Origin: Saprolegnia diclina VS20
Taxonomy: Eukaryota > Oomycota > Saprolegniomycetes > Saprolegniales > Saprolegniaceae
Direction: 5' to 3'
Assembly: GCF_000281045.1 (NCBI RefSeq)
Contig: NW_008246071.1
Location: 1,135,293 to 1,199,292, forward strand
Length of the DNA: 64,000 nt
This document shows, one piece after another, positions 34,948 through 46,438 of this stretch. The notes under the pieces are model-generated. The model was not told where the DNA came from. It worked only from the letters and a program-made list of their open reading frames with translations, and did no database searches. Position numbers and translations under genes: made by a program. Each line of letters opens with the position of its first letter. The stretch's first letter is position 1.

Positions 34948-35991
34948 ATGGAGTTCTTCGCAGCCTCGCCCGAGGTGGATGCCACCGCGCTCTTCAAGGA
35001 CGCCATCGTCGTCGCGGTACCTGCGCTGGTGGCAGCGCCTCTGCCTCATTGTCTCCTCTGCGCGTAGCCTGCCATTTCGTTTGCCAACATGGGCCAACTG
35101 GTCGTCGACGTCCTTGTCAACTCGGCGCTTGGGCAAGAGGTCGCGCTCGGCACCAAATTCGCTGGATGCTCATGCGTTCTGTGGTCTCTAGATGAACATG
35201 ACGCGCGTCGGCTACTTGTTCTCGAAGCGCGTGGCGCCGATGGCCGGCGCGGCGGCGTTTGCTACCCAGGCGGCCGGAGACCTCTGCCTCAACATGGAGG
35301 TCATTTCGCATCCTTTCGTGCTTGCCAGTCTCAACGATACGCTAGGTCTACCTGTTGTCGTACCCATTGCCCGGCTCGTCGGCAGTACAAAAAGTTGCCT
35401 TTGTGCAGCAGCGCACGTCGGTGCTTCCCGTACGCCCTCGATCCCGCCAAGGCTGCGCTAACAGCCGGAACAACTGTAGGGCCAAAGCGCTGCGTTTGTC
35501 CGCGAGTTTGTTGCGTGGTCCAAGCACGTGCAGGCAGCGTCTGTTCTTTTGCTTGCTGGCGCCGACAACATGCTCTGCCACGACCGCGACATGCACGTGT
35601 TCGTCCGCCTTGCGTTCCTTCTTCCTACTAACGACGTCGTAGGCACCGCATCAAGTGGGCGGGCGCCAGCACCAACGGTCCTCTCTTCAACGATGCGTTC
35701 TTGGCCATGATCCCGCGCCTGCCGCTGGTCGACGGCGACGCGACGGTGTGGGACGCAACGCGCGGCGCGGGCCTCGCGCCGGCCATGGACCGCGAAGCCG
35801 CCTCGCAAAAGCTGACGTTTCTGTCGTTTGTGCTGTTCTGTGCCGAGGGCAACAACGTGCCGGACGCCGTGTACCTCTCGAGCTGCGTCGCGCAGTACCT
35901 GCAGCTGCCGCCAACCTCGTTCAAGCTCCAGCTGCCGCCGTCGTGGAGCCATTTGTTTGGTCGGGACCCGTCCGTCTCGCTCTTCTTGTAG
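34948..35991 (+). CDS. PSMG2: Proteasome assembly chaperone 2 (PAC2/PSMG2)
   Basis: Pairs with PAC1 to assemble the alpha ring of the 20S proteasome. Six exons: 34948-35016, 35068-35139, 35192-35299, 35346-35429, 35480-35598, 35643-35991; 266 residues against 264 in human. Matching blocks in order: PAISFANMGQLVVDVLVNS (human VSVGNVGQLAMDL), TRVGYLFSKRVAPMAG (human GYFYTDCLVPMVG), VYLLSYP...VAFVQQRT, FVAWSKHVQAASVLLLAG and FCAEGNNVPDAVYLSS (human SEGDNIPDALGL). It ends in LPPSWSHLFGRDPS, like the human tail. Introns are 44-53 nt. Assigned from the conserved blocks and matching length. Confidence 0.9.
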
Positions 35992-36063
35992 ATATACCGT
36001 AGTTTTGGCCTAAAAAACGGGAAAATCACGACGACCTTTCTATTGCTACGGTTTCGTACTTCC

Positions 36064-39000
36064 ATGTCGATGGCGCTCGAGACCGGTGAGAGCACGACCG
36101 CGGAGCCGCCACCGGCGACAACCCACCAGCCAACAACCACTGGAGAAATACCGTCGCCTCACGATGCCGTCGTCGTCACTGCAGCACCCTCCGATGGCTC
36201 CAACGACAACCCGAGCACCGTGGTCGGGCCAGAGACCGTCGAAGCACCAACGACAACCGCGATCGCGCCTCTAGTCGTCGCAGCAGTCAGCAGTAGCATC
36301 TCACCGGTGCTGCCGCGGCGAAAACCTCCAAAGAGGGTGCATTTTGCATCATCGCCCAAACGACGAGCGCTCTCTTTCGCGACTAAAGCGACACGCGAGG
36401 GCGCGTCACGCTTCCCAATCTCCTTTGGGTGCGCCTCTGTGTCCTCTTATTGCAGCTCTGGCATGTTCTTCTATCTCGTAGTCGGTCTACACACCGCGTC
36501 GTTGTCTCGACGGCGCCGGCACCGATCGAGCAGCTCGTGGCGAACGAGGCAACGTACACGCTCCCTCCGATGGCGCCACTGCTGTGGAAGGAGCGCTTTG
36601 CTCTAGGCTACGCAGGTACAAAGCGCGTGCATGCGCTGCGCACCAATACGCCAATCGTGGACGAGCTCACGTTTTCGAGCCGCGACGGTCTCTCCCGCCA
36701 GCAGCGTCCGCTGGTGCTCGCCCTTGGCGCGGCGTACTGCTCGACGATCACATCGATCGTCATGCCAAAGTGTGGCCTCGACAGTGCGACAGCGCTCGCC
36801 TTGTTCCGCGTCCTGACAACGAGCCACTCGATCACGTCACTCGATGTATCGGACAACAGCCTTTGCGACGACGACATGCCTGCGCTCTGCGTAGCGCTGC
36901 GCACCAACACGTCGCTGACGCGGCTCGTACTCACGCGCAATGGCATCTCGGCGCGGAGTTTCCAGTGCCTCGCGTTTGCCCTGCAAGAAAACATCGATGG
37001 CAGCCTCCTCTCGCTCGACTTGAGCTACAACCCGCTATTAGCCGCGAGTTCGCAGCTGCTCGCTGACTGTCTCAGCGTCAACGAGACGCTCACGAGTCTC
37101 AACGTCGCGGCCACGCACGTCGTTGAACCCATCGTGCTCTCGGGTCTGTGGCGAAACTACACGCTCCACGAGCTCCAGCTTCAGCAGCTCGACAGCCCGG
37201 TGCCCCGTGCAGCGACCGATGAGAACGGCCGGCTCGCGCAAGACCATTTGAATATCACGCACGCCCCCGAAGTCATCGAAGGGCTACGGCGCGCCACGTC
37301 GGGCTTGGCACACTGCAATCTTACGGGCGTGCTGCTGCCGATTCAGACCATCAAGAGCTCCCGCTGGATCCACTTGCCAGCGGCAGCGCTCAACGAACTC
37401 GACGGACGCGTCATTGCGGTAGGGTGCATTGTCCCGCTTCCGCCAACATGGCACGTAGGGCTTGCTGTCCCAAAATCTTGCACTGCTCGAGCTCGATCTG
37501 GCGTCCAACCACTTGGGCGCCGAGTCGGTGGCTGCGATCATGGTCGCCATGAAGGCATGCCCGACACTCCGCACGGTCGACTTGTCGGACAACGGCGTTG
37601 GCGCCTACATTGGCGAGGCCCTGGGGCAGAGTCTCACGACCAACACGACCGTGGGGACGGTCAAGGTTGCCGACTTGATCCATGACGTTCAGCAGCTACG
37701 CGGCAACAGCGACGAGGTGCCAATGCCTTGGCGACGGTCACTGAACACACTGTCGTTGTAGGTGGAGGAGCTCACCATTACAAAAGAGATGCTCGCCGAT
37801 CCATTGGATTTTTGGGTTGTCACAATGCTCTTGGGCGTAAACCGACGCACTTTGATCTTCAACGAGCTCCAGATTCCGGCGCTGGAAGACCATATCGACT
37901 ACTGCCATACGCACCTCGCCGAGTATCGCGCGTCTTCTTCTCGCTCGTAATACGATTTCTGCGGCTAGTTACGAAGCGTCCTTTCTTGCGGTGCGCATTC
38001 GGCATCACTCGCACCTGCAAGTGCTGCAGCTCAACTGCTGCAGCTTGACGTCCTATGCTGGTCTCGTACTGGCCGACGCGCTTCGAAACCATACCGTGCT
38101 TCAACACGTAGCTCTCCCAAGTGCAAACTCAAAGTGCAAACTCAATTCCCTCTAGGTGTCGCTGGAGAACAACGCGCTCGGACCCATTGGTGGCCGCGCG
38201 ATCACCGAGTGCCTCGAGCACAACCATTGTCTCACACATTTGAATTTGAGCTGGAACCAACTCAACAACGACGGTGTGCTCCCACTGCGCGTCTCGCTGG
38301 CTGCCAACCGGGCGCTGCGACGCCTCGATCTCCGCGGCAACGGCATCAGCACGATCGGTGTCGTGGCCATTGGCACCGGCATCGCGACCAATGCGTGCTT
38401 GGAAGAGCTCTACTTGCGCTGGAATGACGTGGCACCGCGCGGCGCGACGAGCCTCGCCACCGCGCTCACGCGCAACAAGAACCTCCGCGTCCTCGACATT
38501 GAGCAGCAGCACATGGAAGTCGACGGCGCCGTCGCATTTGCGACCATGCTTCGCAGCAACAAGGCGCTCACGGCGCTCAATATGCGAAGTGACCTCGTGC
38601 TGCACCCGACGACAACCCTCACAACGGACGGCGCGACGGCGCTCGCGATGGCACTGCGTGAAAACACCACGTCGTCATGATAACGCTTTTGTGGAAGCTC
38701 AACCGACTCGCGTAGGCTCAAGGAGCTCAACTTGGCCGAGAACCGGTTGACAGTCGAAGGCTGCGAAGTGCTCATTGGCGGTGTCGCCAATCTGCGCCTG
38801 CAAAAGCTCGATCTCTCGTACGCAGAGCTGGCGGGCGAGCTCGCGGTAACCTTCTTTGCGCAGCTCGCCCGCAACTCTTGCATGGAGGTAGCTTTTGCAT
38901 CGCCAAAGGCCCCACATCCCACCATTGGTGGTGGTAGGAACTCAATGTAGAGCACAACAACATTGGGCCCGATGGCTTCAAGGCGTGCTTGCGAGCGCTC

Positions 39001-39189
39001 TGCGTGAATCGTACGTTGCGCGACCTCAACATTGGCTACTGCCACGTCACGGAAGAGGGCATGGTGCTCGTCGAGAAGCAGGCGCGGCTCTTCGCCCTGC
39101 TTCGGCTTCGGCTCGTCGGCAACCGCGTGACGCCAGGTACCAAAGCGCGACTACAGGCGCTGCGCGTCGGTGTCGTGCTCGATATTTAA
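36064..39189 (+). CDS. Large leucine-rich repeat protein (RNI/NLRC-like repeats)
   Basis: Eight exons: 36064-36428, 36482-37418, 37459-37716, 37762-37931, 37969-38107, 38156-38670, 38716-38887, 38938-39189; about 935 residues. Residues 1-120 are Thr/Pro/Ser-rich and low-complexity, ending in a basic patch (PRRKPPKRVHF). The remainder is at least 15 RNI-type leucine-rich repeats of 27-29 residues, for example ITSLDVSDNSLCDDDM, LRRLDLRGNGISTIG, LKELNLAENRLTVEG and LNVEHNNIGPDG. There is a non-repeat insert around residues 300-430. No kinase, NB-ARC or membrane segment is seen. The protein is probably a scaffold; its partner is unknown. All exon phases close; the first intron has a second possible acceptor. 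Confidence 0.82.
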
Positions 39190-39570
39190 GCACCACAAGA
39201 ATGTGAAACGATGTTTCTGGTGCCTTCCAGAACCTTGATGCACGGTCCACGGTCGTGGGAACGTGCCAAACCGCCTGTTTTCTCCTTGATACGTACCCCA
39301 CTGCGCAAACGTGGGTACGTTCTGCCGTCTACCGCATGACGCATCAAGACACAGCTGGCGCGGGTGTCCACGGCTGCGAAAGTTAGCACTAATTGTGCGT
39401 CGAGGTTGCAGTTCCGAGGCGTTACGTACGTGGCGGCCTCCGACGAGCGATAAGCCGCCGCGCTCATTGGCACGACCATGTCACAGATCGGCGTCGGCTG
39501 GAGTAGCCGGGCGACGAGCAATTGCGCGGCGGGTGCTGCTCATTTTCCGATTTCCTTTGTCTTGCCAAGC

Positions 39571-40227
39571 ATGACCAGCTTTGCCAACACGCACACAACG
39601 AGCTCGCTCGCGGTCCTCACCAACACCCCGCTCCTTCAGCTCGTGTGCGCCTACCAAGACGGTCTCACGCCCGAGCTCTCGAGCGTCTTCCTCACGTACC
39701 GCCGGCGCATGCAGCGTTCGCTTGTGCCGCAGAAGAAACTCATCCTTGCCACCAAGGAGATGTTCCGCGGCCATGTCGCCCTCAAGCTTGTCGAGAAGGG
39801 CGACGTCGCGATGCTCCACGAGCTCGAGCGCCAAATTCCCACTGGGTATGCGCGCCCGCCTCGCAACGAGTCGAGTTACCTCTACGGCATCAACACGGCG
39901 GCGGCGCGCGGCCAGCTGACCGTTGTGCGCTTCCTCCATGAACACGACCTGGCCAAGTGCTCAAAGAAGGCAATGGACGACGCCGCGTCCAACGGCGACC
40001 TCGCCATGGTCACCTACTTGGACGAGCACCGTGATGAGGGCTGCAGCCTCGCGGGGTACATTTTGGCCGAGAAGCACGGCCACCGCGACGTCGTCGAGTA
40101 CCTCCTCGCCCACCGCCCGCAAGACCAGAACAAGTGCCCGCCCTCGGACCCGCAGTTTGTGTTGCACCCGCTCTTGACGTCGGCCGCCGACGCGCTCGCC
40201 AAGGTGCCGGCCTGCGGCGTCCAATAG
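39571..40227 (+). CDS. Ankyrin-repeat-like protein (oomycete type)
   Basis: Single exon, 218 residues from the ATG at 39571; the frame is open back to 39478. The C-terminal two-thirds holds degenerate ankyrin units of the kind expanded in oomycetes: GDVAMLHELER, GINTAAARGQLTVVRFLHEH, MDDAASNGDLAMVTYLDEHR, AEKHGHRDVVEYLLAHRP. The N-terminal part (TPLLQLVCAYQDGL...) resembles the leader of those proteins. It probably binds other proteins; no specific partner is suggested. It is short for its class, which often exceeds 400 residues, but no downstream exon was found. Confidence 0.75.
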   Translation: MTSFANTHTTSSLAVLTNTPLLQLVCAYQDGLTPELSSVFLTYRRRMQRSLVPQKKLILATKEMFRGHVALKLVEKGDVAMLHELERQIPTGYARPPRNESSYLYGINTAAARGQLTVVRFLHEHDLAKCSKKAMDDAASNGDLAMVTYLDEHRDEGCSLAGYILAEKHGHRDVVEYLLAHRPQDQNKCPPSDPQFVLHPLLTSAADALAKVPACGVQ

Positions 40228-40700
40228 CCGAATATGGCTTCAAATACGCTCCTTGCCCTCTCCTGCTGCCACGTATGATGATGTCCCACGCCACTGCCTT
40301 TGTCGCACAAGGCCCGACGCTGCCTCTCCACGCATGTCCATTCGATGCATATCTATCTACTATCGCTAGTCCATGATGGCTACGCGTCCATATTAACTCA
40401 ATCCGACGACCGACCCTTAAGGGCGTCTCCTGACTTGAGCGTTGCCTTGCCAAGTTGAAGTTGCCACGAAATTTAGCTCGCTCGTTCTCAGAAGCGTTTG
40501 GTATCCACGATGGCTGCAAGAACAAAACTGGTTCTCGTTCGATCTCCTAAACGAGGTGGCGGCGTCGACTCTAAGACTCTAAGAAGAAGAGCCGCAGACT
40601 CTAAGAAGAAGAGCCGCAGACTCTAAGAAGAAGAGCCGCAGACTCTAAGAAAGAAGAGCCTCAGACACTAAGAAGAGCCGCTTATATGTCGTTTCACAAT
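40228..40700. other. Convergent intergenic region with tandem repeat
   Basis: About 470 bases between two convergent stop codons. Apart from the tandem repeat at 40567-40681, nothing recognisable. It should hold the 3' ends of both transcripts. Confidence 0.5.
40567..40681. repeat. Tandem repeat, unit about 22 bp
   Basis: About five copies of a unit close to GACTCTAAGAAGAAGAGCCG plus CA. Three central copies (40575-40640) are identical; the flanking ones are shortened or carry single changes. It lies 20 bp beyond the lactonase stop codon, so it is probably in that gene's 3' untranslated region. Confidence 0.85.
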
Positions 40701-41842
40701 TTACGCATCAGCGATCGGGCAGAGACAGACGGGCGTCGGGATCGCAATCGACTCGCCCGTCGGCTCGAGCGACCCGTTCGGTGCCAAGCGGTACGTCAAG
40801 ATCGAGTCGGAGTTTTGGTTGGCCGACAAGACGAGGTCGTTGCTGACAAAGGCAAAGTGGCGGGGGAAGAGGCCGCCGCTCGACACAAACGTCGGGGCAT
40901 CGACGCGACCGTCGGCAGTAATCGGGAACGTGACGAGCGTGTCGTCACCGCGGTTCGAGACGACGACGGCGCGGCCCGACGGCGCGACCTGCACCTCGGC
41001 GTTGAGGCTAAAGGCGTCTGTCTGGGCGCGCTCGGGCAGACGCGTCGAGACCGTCTGCAGCGGCGTCGCTGCAAGCGACCCATCGCTTTCGAGCGCAAAG
41101 ACGCCGAGGCTGTTGCTCAGCTCGTGGACGACGTACGCGACAGGAAGCGTCGGGTGCATCGACATGTGCCGGGGACCGGCGCCCGGCGGCTGCGGCACAA
41201 ACGCACGGGCGCTATGGGGCTCGAGCGCACCTGATTCGCAGCGTTTTAGTGAGAGGCTGAGAGATCGCATGGTCTCTTACCTGTCACCGCCTGGAGCGCA
41301 AACTGCATGACCTTGTCGTTTCCGAGGTCGAGCGCGAACAAATTAGCGCCTGCCCACGTCGTACTGTGGCAGTGCGGGGCTTCCTGGCGGGCGGCGTTCA
41401 CGAGGCTCGCGCCTGTAAACTGCTGGATGCTCGACGCAGGTGCGATCGAGCCATCGGGCTGGATCGGGTACAGCGCGACGTTCCCGCCGCCGTAGTTGGA
41501 CACGGCCACGTAGCGCCCGTACGGGTCCACGGAGGCGTGGCAGGGATACGTGCCATGCGACGGCTCCATATTCTTCAAGGTAAGTTGACCGTCGGCGCCG
41601 ATCACGTACGCACGGAGAAAGCCCGTCGCTTGGCCGTTCACGTCGTCCGCACACTCGTTGACGACGAAGGCGACGCCATTGGCCGCGGCGACGAACGACG
41701 GGTTGACGCCCACGTCCGTGACGCCGAGGAGGCTCATCTTGCCCGTCGCGTGCTCGACCGAGATGGCGTAGACGCCCTTGCCCTTGCCGTCGACATGGTC
41801 TTCCTTGCGCGTGTACGTCCCCACAAGCACTTGCGTCGCCAT
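40701..41842 (-). CDS. Lactonase-fold beta-propeller protein (6-phosphogluconolactonase, YbhE type)
   Basis: Two exons, 41281-41842 and 40701-41230, 363 residues. It belongs to the seven-bladed lactonase family (bacterial Pgl/YbhE and fungal relatives), which hydrolyse 6-phosphogluconolactone or other lactones. Family blocks: VLVGTYTR near the N-terminus, GVNPSFVAA, YPCHASVDPYGRYVAVSNYG, GGNVALYP, HCHSTTW, GPRHMSMHPTLPVAYVVHEL, VSNRGDDTLV and GLFPRHFAF. No signal peptide, so probably cytosolic. The donor (ACAG/GTAAGA) is more canonical than most here. The substrate cannot be decided from sequence; fungal relatives include carboxy-cis,cis-muconate cyclase. Confidence 0.87.
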
Positions 41843-42483
41843 GCTGCCAATCCAAAAATCCAAAATGCCAACTGGATTCCACTGGAATTCCGATGACGGC
41901 GAGCCTGTATACACATACAAACATCAAGTACATGTATCCAAGCCAGTGTACATTCCAGCGTCCCAAAACGAAGTGCGTCGAGTGTAATGCTAAAGGCGCC
42001 CCGTCAACGAGTGACGCGAGAGCCTTCACGCTGCATGATACCAAGGGCACTGGTGACATCCTTGAGGCACTTTGAGTTGAGTTTCGAGTTGGAGTTTGCG
42101 GTAAAATTGTACCTTCTGTACCCAGGGTATATCGACGGCTCCTCAACCCCGGACTCGTCACAACCGAGAAGCGCCCTGTGCCTTAGGTAGCACCCTTAGA
42201 TGCTACGCTCTCAGCCAAGTGCTCTTTTGCAACTCCGCTGGCTCACACTCCGCAGTCGACGCAGCCCACCTCACGGCGTTGTCCGAATCACAGGTCCAAG
42301 GGCGCGGCTGGGCAACGAGGGATGTTCTGCAAAATCCACAACGACACTGGTGATAGCTCCAAAAATTCTCAAACTAAACTCAAAACCCATCGCAACAAAG
42401 CAGTTGCCACGACTGTCGGTTACCAAGAAGCGATGCTCGGGGTGTGGTCTACGACAGCGAACGATGCGCGGGGCGCCTTCAGC
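41843..42483. other. Divergent intergenic region, nothing recognised
   Basis: About 640 bases between the start codons of the lactonase (-) and LRR (+) genes. Several short frames occur, none matching a family. Presumably both promoters and 5' leaders. Confidence 0.5.
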
Positions 42484-43869
42484 ATGGCCGAGCTCACCGA
42501 GGGTCCGGTCGACGTGGGCGGTGAACTTTCTCACGATATGTGCGGGTAGCTACGTCCAACCACGTGGCGACCAAGTCGTTTCGGAAAGACTACCTCGCGT
42601 ACTGCAAGCTCATGGCGCTCGTGCCCCACCCCAAGCTGTTGCCCAACTTTGACGAAGAAGACAAAGACTGTCTTCGTACGACGACCTCGAAGACTCGAGG
42701 ACATTCGATACGATGATGTAGACCAAAACTACGACGAGTCGGACGTCGCCACCATCACCGTGCGCAACTGGATGCTCGACATGCCGTCGCTGTTGCTCAT
42801 GGACTTGGCGCTGCAGCGGGCGACTTCGGTCCACACACTCATGTATTGCATCTCGTCTTGTGTGGTGAACTATAGAGGTTCTAGTCTCTTCAACGTGTCG
42901 CTGACCGTCCCGCAGCTTCAGTTTGTTTGCACGCAGCTACCGTCCACAAGCCTCAAGACGCTGCACTTGGAGTGGAACGACGTGCCGCCGCTCAACCTGG
43001 ACGCGCCCGACACGATCATTGAAGACCACACCGTCTGGTACGACTACGCTGCAACCACTTGGGATGCCATCGGTCCTCGGTAGCTTTGCCCGCTTGCTCG
43101 CGGCACCGACGCAGCTGACACAGCTTTCGCTCCGCGCCAACGGCATTTCCTCCGAGGGTGGAGGCCCCGTCCTACGGATCAGCTCCGTCATGTCCGACGT
43201 AGGTGCGATCGCGCTGGCGGGAGCGCTTCGGCAAAACGCGACGTTGACGCAGCTCAACTTGTTTCGGAATGGCATTGGTGATGTTGGGGTCGAGGCGCTC
43301 GCGCAAGCACTCTCCGAGAACAAGACGCTGCAGCACCTCTCGGTGGCCAACAACGGTGTCTCGGGCGCCGGGTACGAGACGCACTAAGGCTCCGTCTCAG
43401 GCATTTGATGGGACGTACTAGTGCGCTGGCTCTGGTGCGCGCGATCACGCACTACGTCTTGTCGGAAGCCCAGCTCAAGCAACTCGCCGACATGGAAGTG
43501 CTTGTCCAGACTACGGTGCGTGCGGTCGTTATCTCGAGCCGACGTTTGCAATCGAAGTAGCTGGAGGCGGCCAAGAAGCAAAAGAAGAAGCTCGACCGTG
43601 CCGACGTGGTCAAAGAACTCAACATGGTTGAGACCGAAACTGTCGACGGCGTGGTGTACGGCCTCGGCAACAGCACGCTGCAGTCGATTTCACTCAGCGG
43701 CAACGAGCTCTCGGATGTTGAGCGCGACCTCTTGCCGCTGCAGCAGCTCCTCGAGGAGTTCGACGAAAAGCTACAGATGCACTTTGCTGGTCTCAAAGTG
43801 CAGCGCATGTTCACGCCCGGCCAGCTCACGGGCGTGGGCAAGCCGCTCTCGACCTTCCTCGTGCTGTAA
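42484..43869 (+). CDS. Leucine-rich repeat protein with C-terminal coiled segment
   Basis: Seven exons: 42484-42502, 42550-42675, 42722-43037, 43084-43157, 43203-43371, 43422-43515, 43561-43869; 368 residues. The first exon is only 19 nt, and the join gives MAELTEATSNHVATKSFRK. The middle has RNI-type repeats (LTQLSLRANGISSEG, LTQLNLFRNGIGDVG, LQHLSVANNGVSGAG). A charged helix follows (EAAKKQKKKLDRADVV) and a tail ending in PLSTFLVL. No membrane segment or enzymatic domain. Function unknown. Introns carry frame-preserving lengths in places, so the open frame alone misleads. Confidence 0.77.
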
Positions 43870-43909
43870 ACGCCATAACGAAGAGCAACGTGTCATTTGC
43901 AGCGTAGAA

Positions 43910-44567
43910 TTACCGGGTTTTCAAAGGAATAGTATCCGTGTCATGGACGAGCGCACTCACACGAGGGTACACGAACAGCACCATCAAGATAAGCAGCGCG
44001 AGCGCAACGCCAATGAGCGTGAAGGCGCTGACGGGGATCCCGACCACCTAGAACATCAAGTTGCTGCTGCAGATTCGAACCAAGCTCGCGTAGTACCAGT
44101 TCTTCGAGAAGAATGTCAAACGTGGTTGCACGACGAGCAAGCTCGTCGGCGCTCAAGCGGTACGAGACGCCTTCGACTTGCATCGTTACCTACGCACCGC
44201 GCTGCAGGTCGCCACGGGCATTTCGAGGTCGTACCTCGACGTACTGCATACGTCCATCCGCGCTGCCCGTCACAAACGTCTTTTCCGTGTTGAGCATGCG
44301 TCGCATGGCGCCGTGGCTACGCTGGCGCTCGGCCTCGCCGTCGTCCAAGAGGCGCAGCTTGAAGAAGCTCGGCGTCGTGGCGCGGTACGACAGCTTGACC
44401 TCGTACGCTTGACCCGGCGCCGTCTCAAGCGCATAGACGACGGGCGCTCCTGGGTAGATGACCTGGCCTGTGGCGAGGACGTTCGGCGTCAGCGCCTTGA
44501 CGTTGGCGGCAACCGCAAGGCTCGCCCATGCCAGGAGCAGCAGCGCTGCCAGACGCATCGCCAGCAT
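43910..44567 (-). CDS. Type I single-pass membrane protein of unknown function
   Basis: Three exons: 44235-44567, 44097-44189, 43910-44047; 187 residues. A clear signal peptide (MRLAALLLLAWASLAVAA; ATG at 44558 or 44567) is followed by a lumenal domain of about 120 residues with beta-rich character (YEVKLSYRATTPSFFKLRL). One transmembrane helix near the C-terminus (TLIGVALALLILMVLFVY) leads to a short cytosolic tail. There is no Cys pair and no known motif. It probably enters the secretory pathway. It is convergent with the LRR gene, 40 bp between stops, and has CCGGAT elements immediately upstream. Confidence 0.75.
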
Positions 44568-45051
44568 CCTTTGAACCGGTTTATCCGGACATTGCCGGAT
44601 GGGCGCTCAGCATCCGGATATGCGGATGCCTCCACGTGGCTGCGAGGTATCCGGACATGGAGCGCTCTCGTCACCGTGGCGCGGTGCGGTGCTGGCAGCG
44701 TATCCTGCAGAGCCCACCGCGTAATGCTCCGTGTCCATGAGACCTTGTCTCGTGCATCACGGCGCCTGTCGGTCGACTCGAAGCTCAGTGAACATGAATT
44801 GAGTCTTTTCCGTGCAACGGAATGTTGGTCGGCATACAAACCTCGAGTGTAAAGTGAGTGGTGGTCCACTCCCGAGGGGTCGGGGTCCAAAACTTTGAAA
44901 TTAAAAAGCGACTTGCGTCAATAAAATACCAACAATCACGCGATCTTTACTGAATGTGTGTCATAAAATACAAATCGAACTCGATATTGTCACCGCATTT
45001 TAATAAAAAACGCAAACCACTTGGTCTTTGTATACTTCGACAGCCCAAAGA
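44568..45051. promoter_or_regulatory. Divergent promoter region with CCGGATA cluster and AT-rich half
   Basis: About 480 bases between two divergent starts. The left part has four CCGGA-type sites: TTATCCGGA at 44582, GCCGGATG at 44595, CATCCGGATATG at 44612 and GTATCCGGACATG at 44648. The right part, about 44890-45020, is unusually A/T-rich for this window. A promoter role is inferred from position. Confidence 0.5.
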
Positions 45052-46386
45052 ATGTTGAAGGGGCAGTATACAAAACGCTATATGTTGCAGAGAATGCTGG
45101 TCGGGCCCGACACTCGCCAGTTTGAAAATAGTCGGCAGCAGCAGCAGATGACCCGGAAGCCGACCGACCTCAACATGATGGGCGTGCCCCCAAGCCATCC
45201 GAACCCGCTCAAGCGCACGCGCAGCGCGACGGCGCGCGAGTCGACGGACGCGTCGCTGCCGCCGACGATGCCCAGCATGCCCAGCATGCAGCTCAGCATG
45301 CTCAACAACGGCGGCTTGCCCACGATGCTGCCCAGCCTCGAGCGCCGCAGCTCGTCGACGTTCTCGATCAGCAGCCTCATGCCACTGGATCGAGGCATGA
45401 GCAACATGGGCAGCATGGCGCTGCCAGTCTACCACAGCTCGGCCGACCCGCCGTCGCGCCAGAGTTCGATGCTCGTGTCCGAGTACATGTACCCAGCGGA
45501 CATCCAGCCCATGACGTTTGACGACAAGCAGCGCCTCGTGCACCGCATTACAATGCTCCCGAGCCAGTACCTCCGCGGCCTCATTGACGTGATCAAAAAG
45601 TACCAGCCCGACACGGTGCGCCAGCTCGACGAAGAGTACGTCTTTGACTTGGAGCAAATGCGCGAGAACACCGTGTACGCGATCCAAGACTACGTGCAGA
45701 TCGCCTTCTCGGAGCTCGACGAGTACGTCAAGACGCTCACGAGCACGTCCAAGCCATCGCACCACCCGATGGGCATGAACATGATTGAAAACTACGAGGC
45801 GCCGCGGTACGCAACGTCGGCCAAGTCGAGCCTCGACGAGCCGCAGTCCAAGCGCCGTCACACGGTCACGTCGGCGGCGGTCGACAACGCGACCAAGCAA
45901 GTGCTGCAGACGAACGGCCAGATCAAGTTTATGGAGCAAGTCGAGATGTACTCCAAGCCCAAGACGAGCAAGACCAAGACCAAGCCGTCGCAGCGCCACC
46001 AGTGCGAGACGTGCCAAAAGATGTTTCGCGGCCGGTCCGAGCTCCAGAACCACATCCGCACGCACACGGGCGCCAAGCCGCTCATGTGCTCGTACGCGGG
46101 CTGCGGCAAGACGTACGCGCACAGCTCGAACCTGCGCGCGCACGAGCGCAGCCACGAAGGCATCAAGCCCTACGTGTGCCACTACGACGGCTGCGGCAAG
46201 CGCTTCGCGCACAGCGTGTCGCTCAAGGAGCACATTTGGATGCACGCGGGCGTCCAGCCGTACGAGTGTCCGTTTCCCGGCTGCGGCAAGCGGTTCACGC
46301 AAGTGTCCAACTTTGCCCGGCACAAGAAGCTCCACGGCGCGGCCGCCAAGGCCTCGAGCGCCAACGAGTCGACCGTCAACTTGTAG
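45052..46386 (+). CDS. NET-domain protein with four C2H2 zinc fingers
   Basis: Single exon, 444 residues from the first ATG in frame (45052); the frame is open further to 45028 without ATG, and later Met codons are possible starts. Residues 1-140 are Met/Ser/Pro-rich and low-complexity. About residues 150-220 match the NET (extra-terminal) domain of BET proteins: MTFDDKQRLVHRITMLP, LIDVIKKYQPD and VFDLEQMRENTVYAIQDYV. Residues about 320-440 hold four C2H2 fingers (CETCQKMF, CSYAGCGKTY, CHYDGCGKRF, CPFPGCGKRF) with TFIIIA/YY1-like spacing and linkers (HTGAKP). It is likely a DNA-binding regulator that contacts chromatin factors through the NET fold. The role is inferred. Confidence 0.85.
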   Translation: MLKGQYTKRYMLQRMLVGPDTRQFENSRQQQQMTRKPTDLNMMGVPPSHPNPLKRTRSATARESTDASLPPTMPSMPSMQLSMLNNGGLPTMLPSLERRSSSTFSISSLMPLDRGMSNMGSMALPVYHSSADPPSRQSSMLVSEYMYPADIQPMTFDDKQRLVHRITMLPSQYLRGLIDVIKKYQPDTVRQLDEEYVFDLEQMRENTVYAIQDYVQIAFSELDEYVKTLTSTSKPSHHPMGMNMIENYEAPRYATSAKSSLDEPQSKRRHTVTSAAVDNATKQVLQTNGQIKFMEQVEMYSKPKTSKTKTKPSQRHQCETCQKMFRGRSELQNHIRTHTGAKPLMCSYAGCGKTYAHSSNLRAHERSHEGIKPYVCHYDGCGKRFAHSVSLKEHIWMHAGVQPYECPFPGCGKRFTQVSNFARHKKLHGAAAKASSANESTVNL

Positions 46387-46438
46387 ACGCGCCACGTATT
46401 TAACCCTAGTCCGTAATACCTTTTTTGCGTAATTAGCC

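Noticed and set aside
44947-46395. 482-codon minus-strand frame opposite the zinc-finger gene
   Set aside because: Composition is His/Arg/Val-Leu-rich shadow sequence; the plus strand encodes intact NET and C2H2 motifs.
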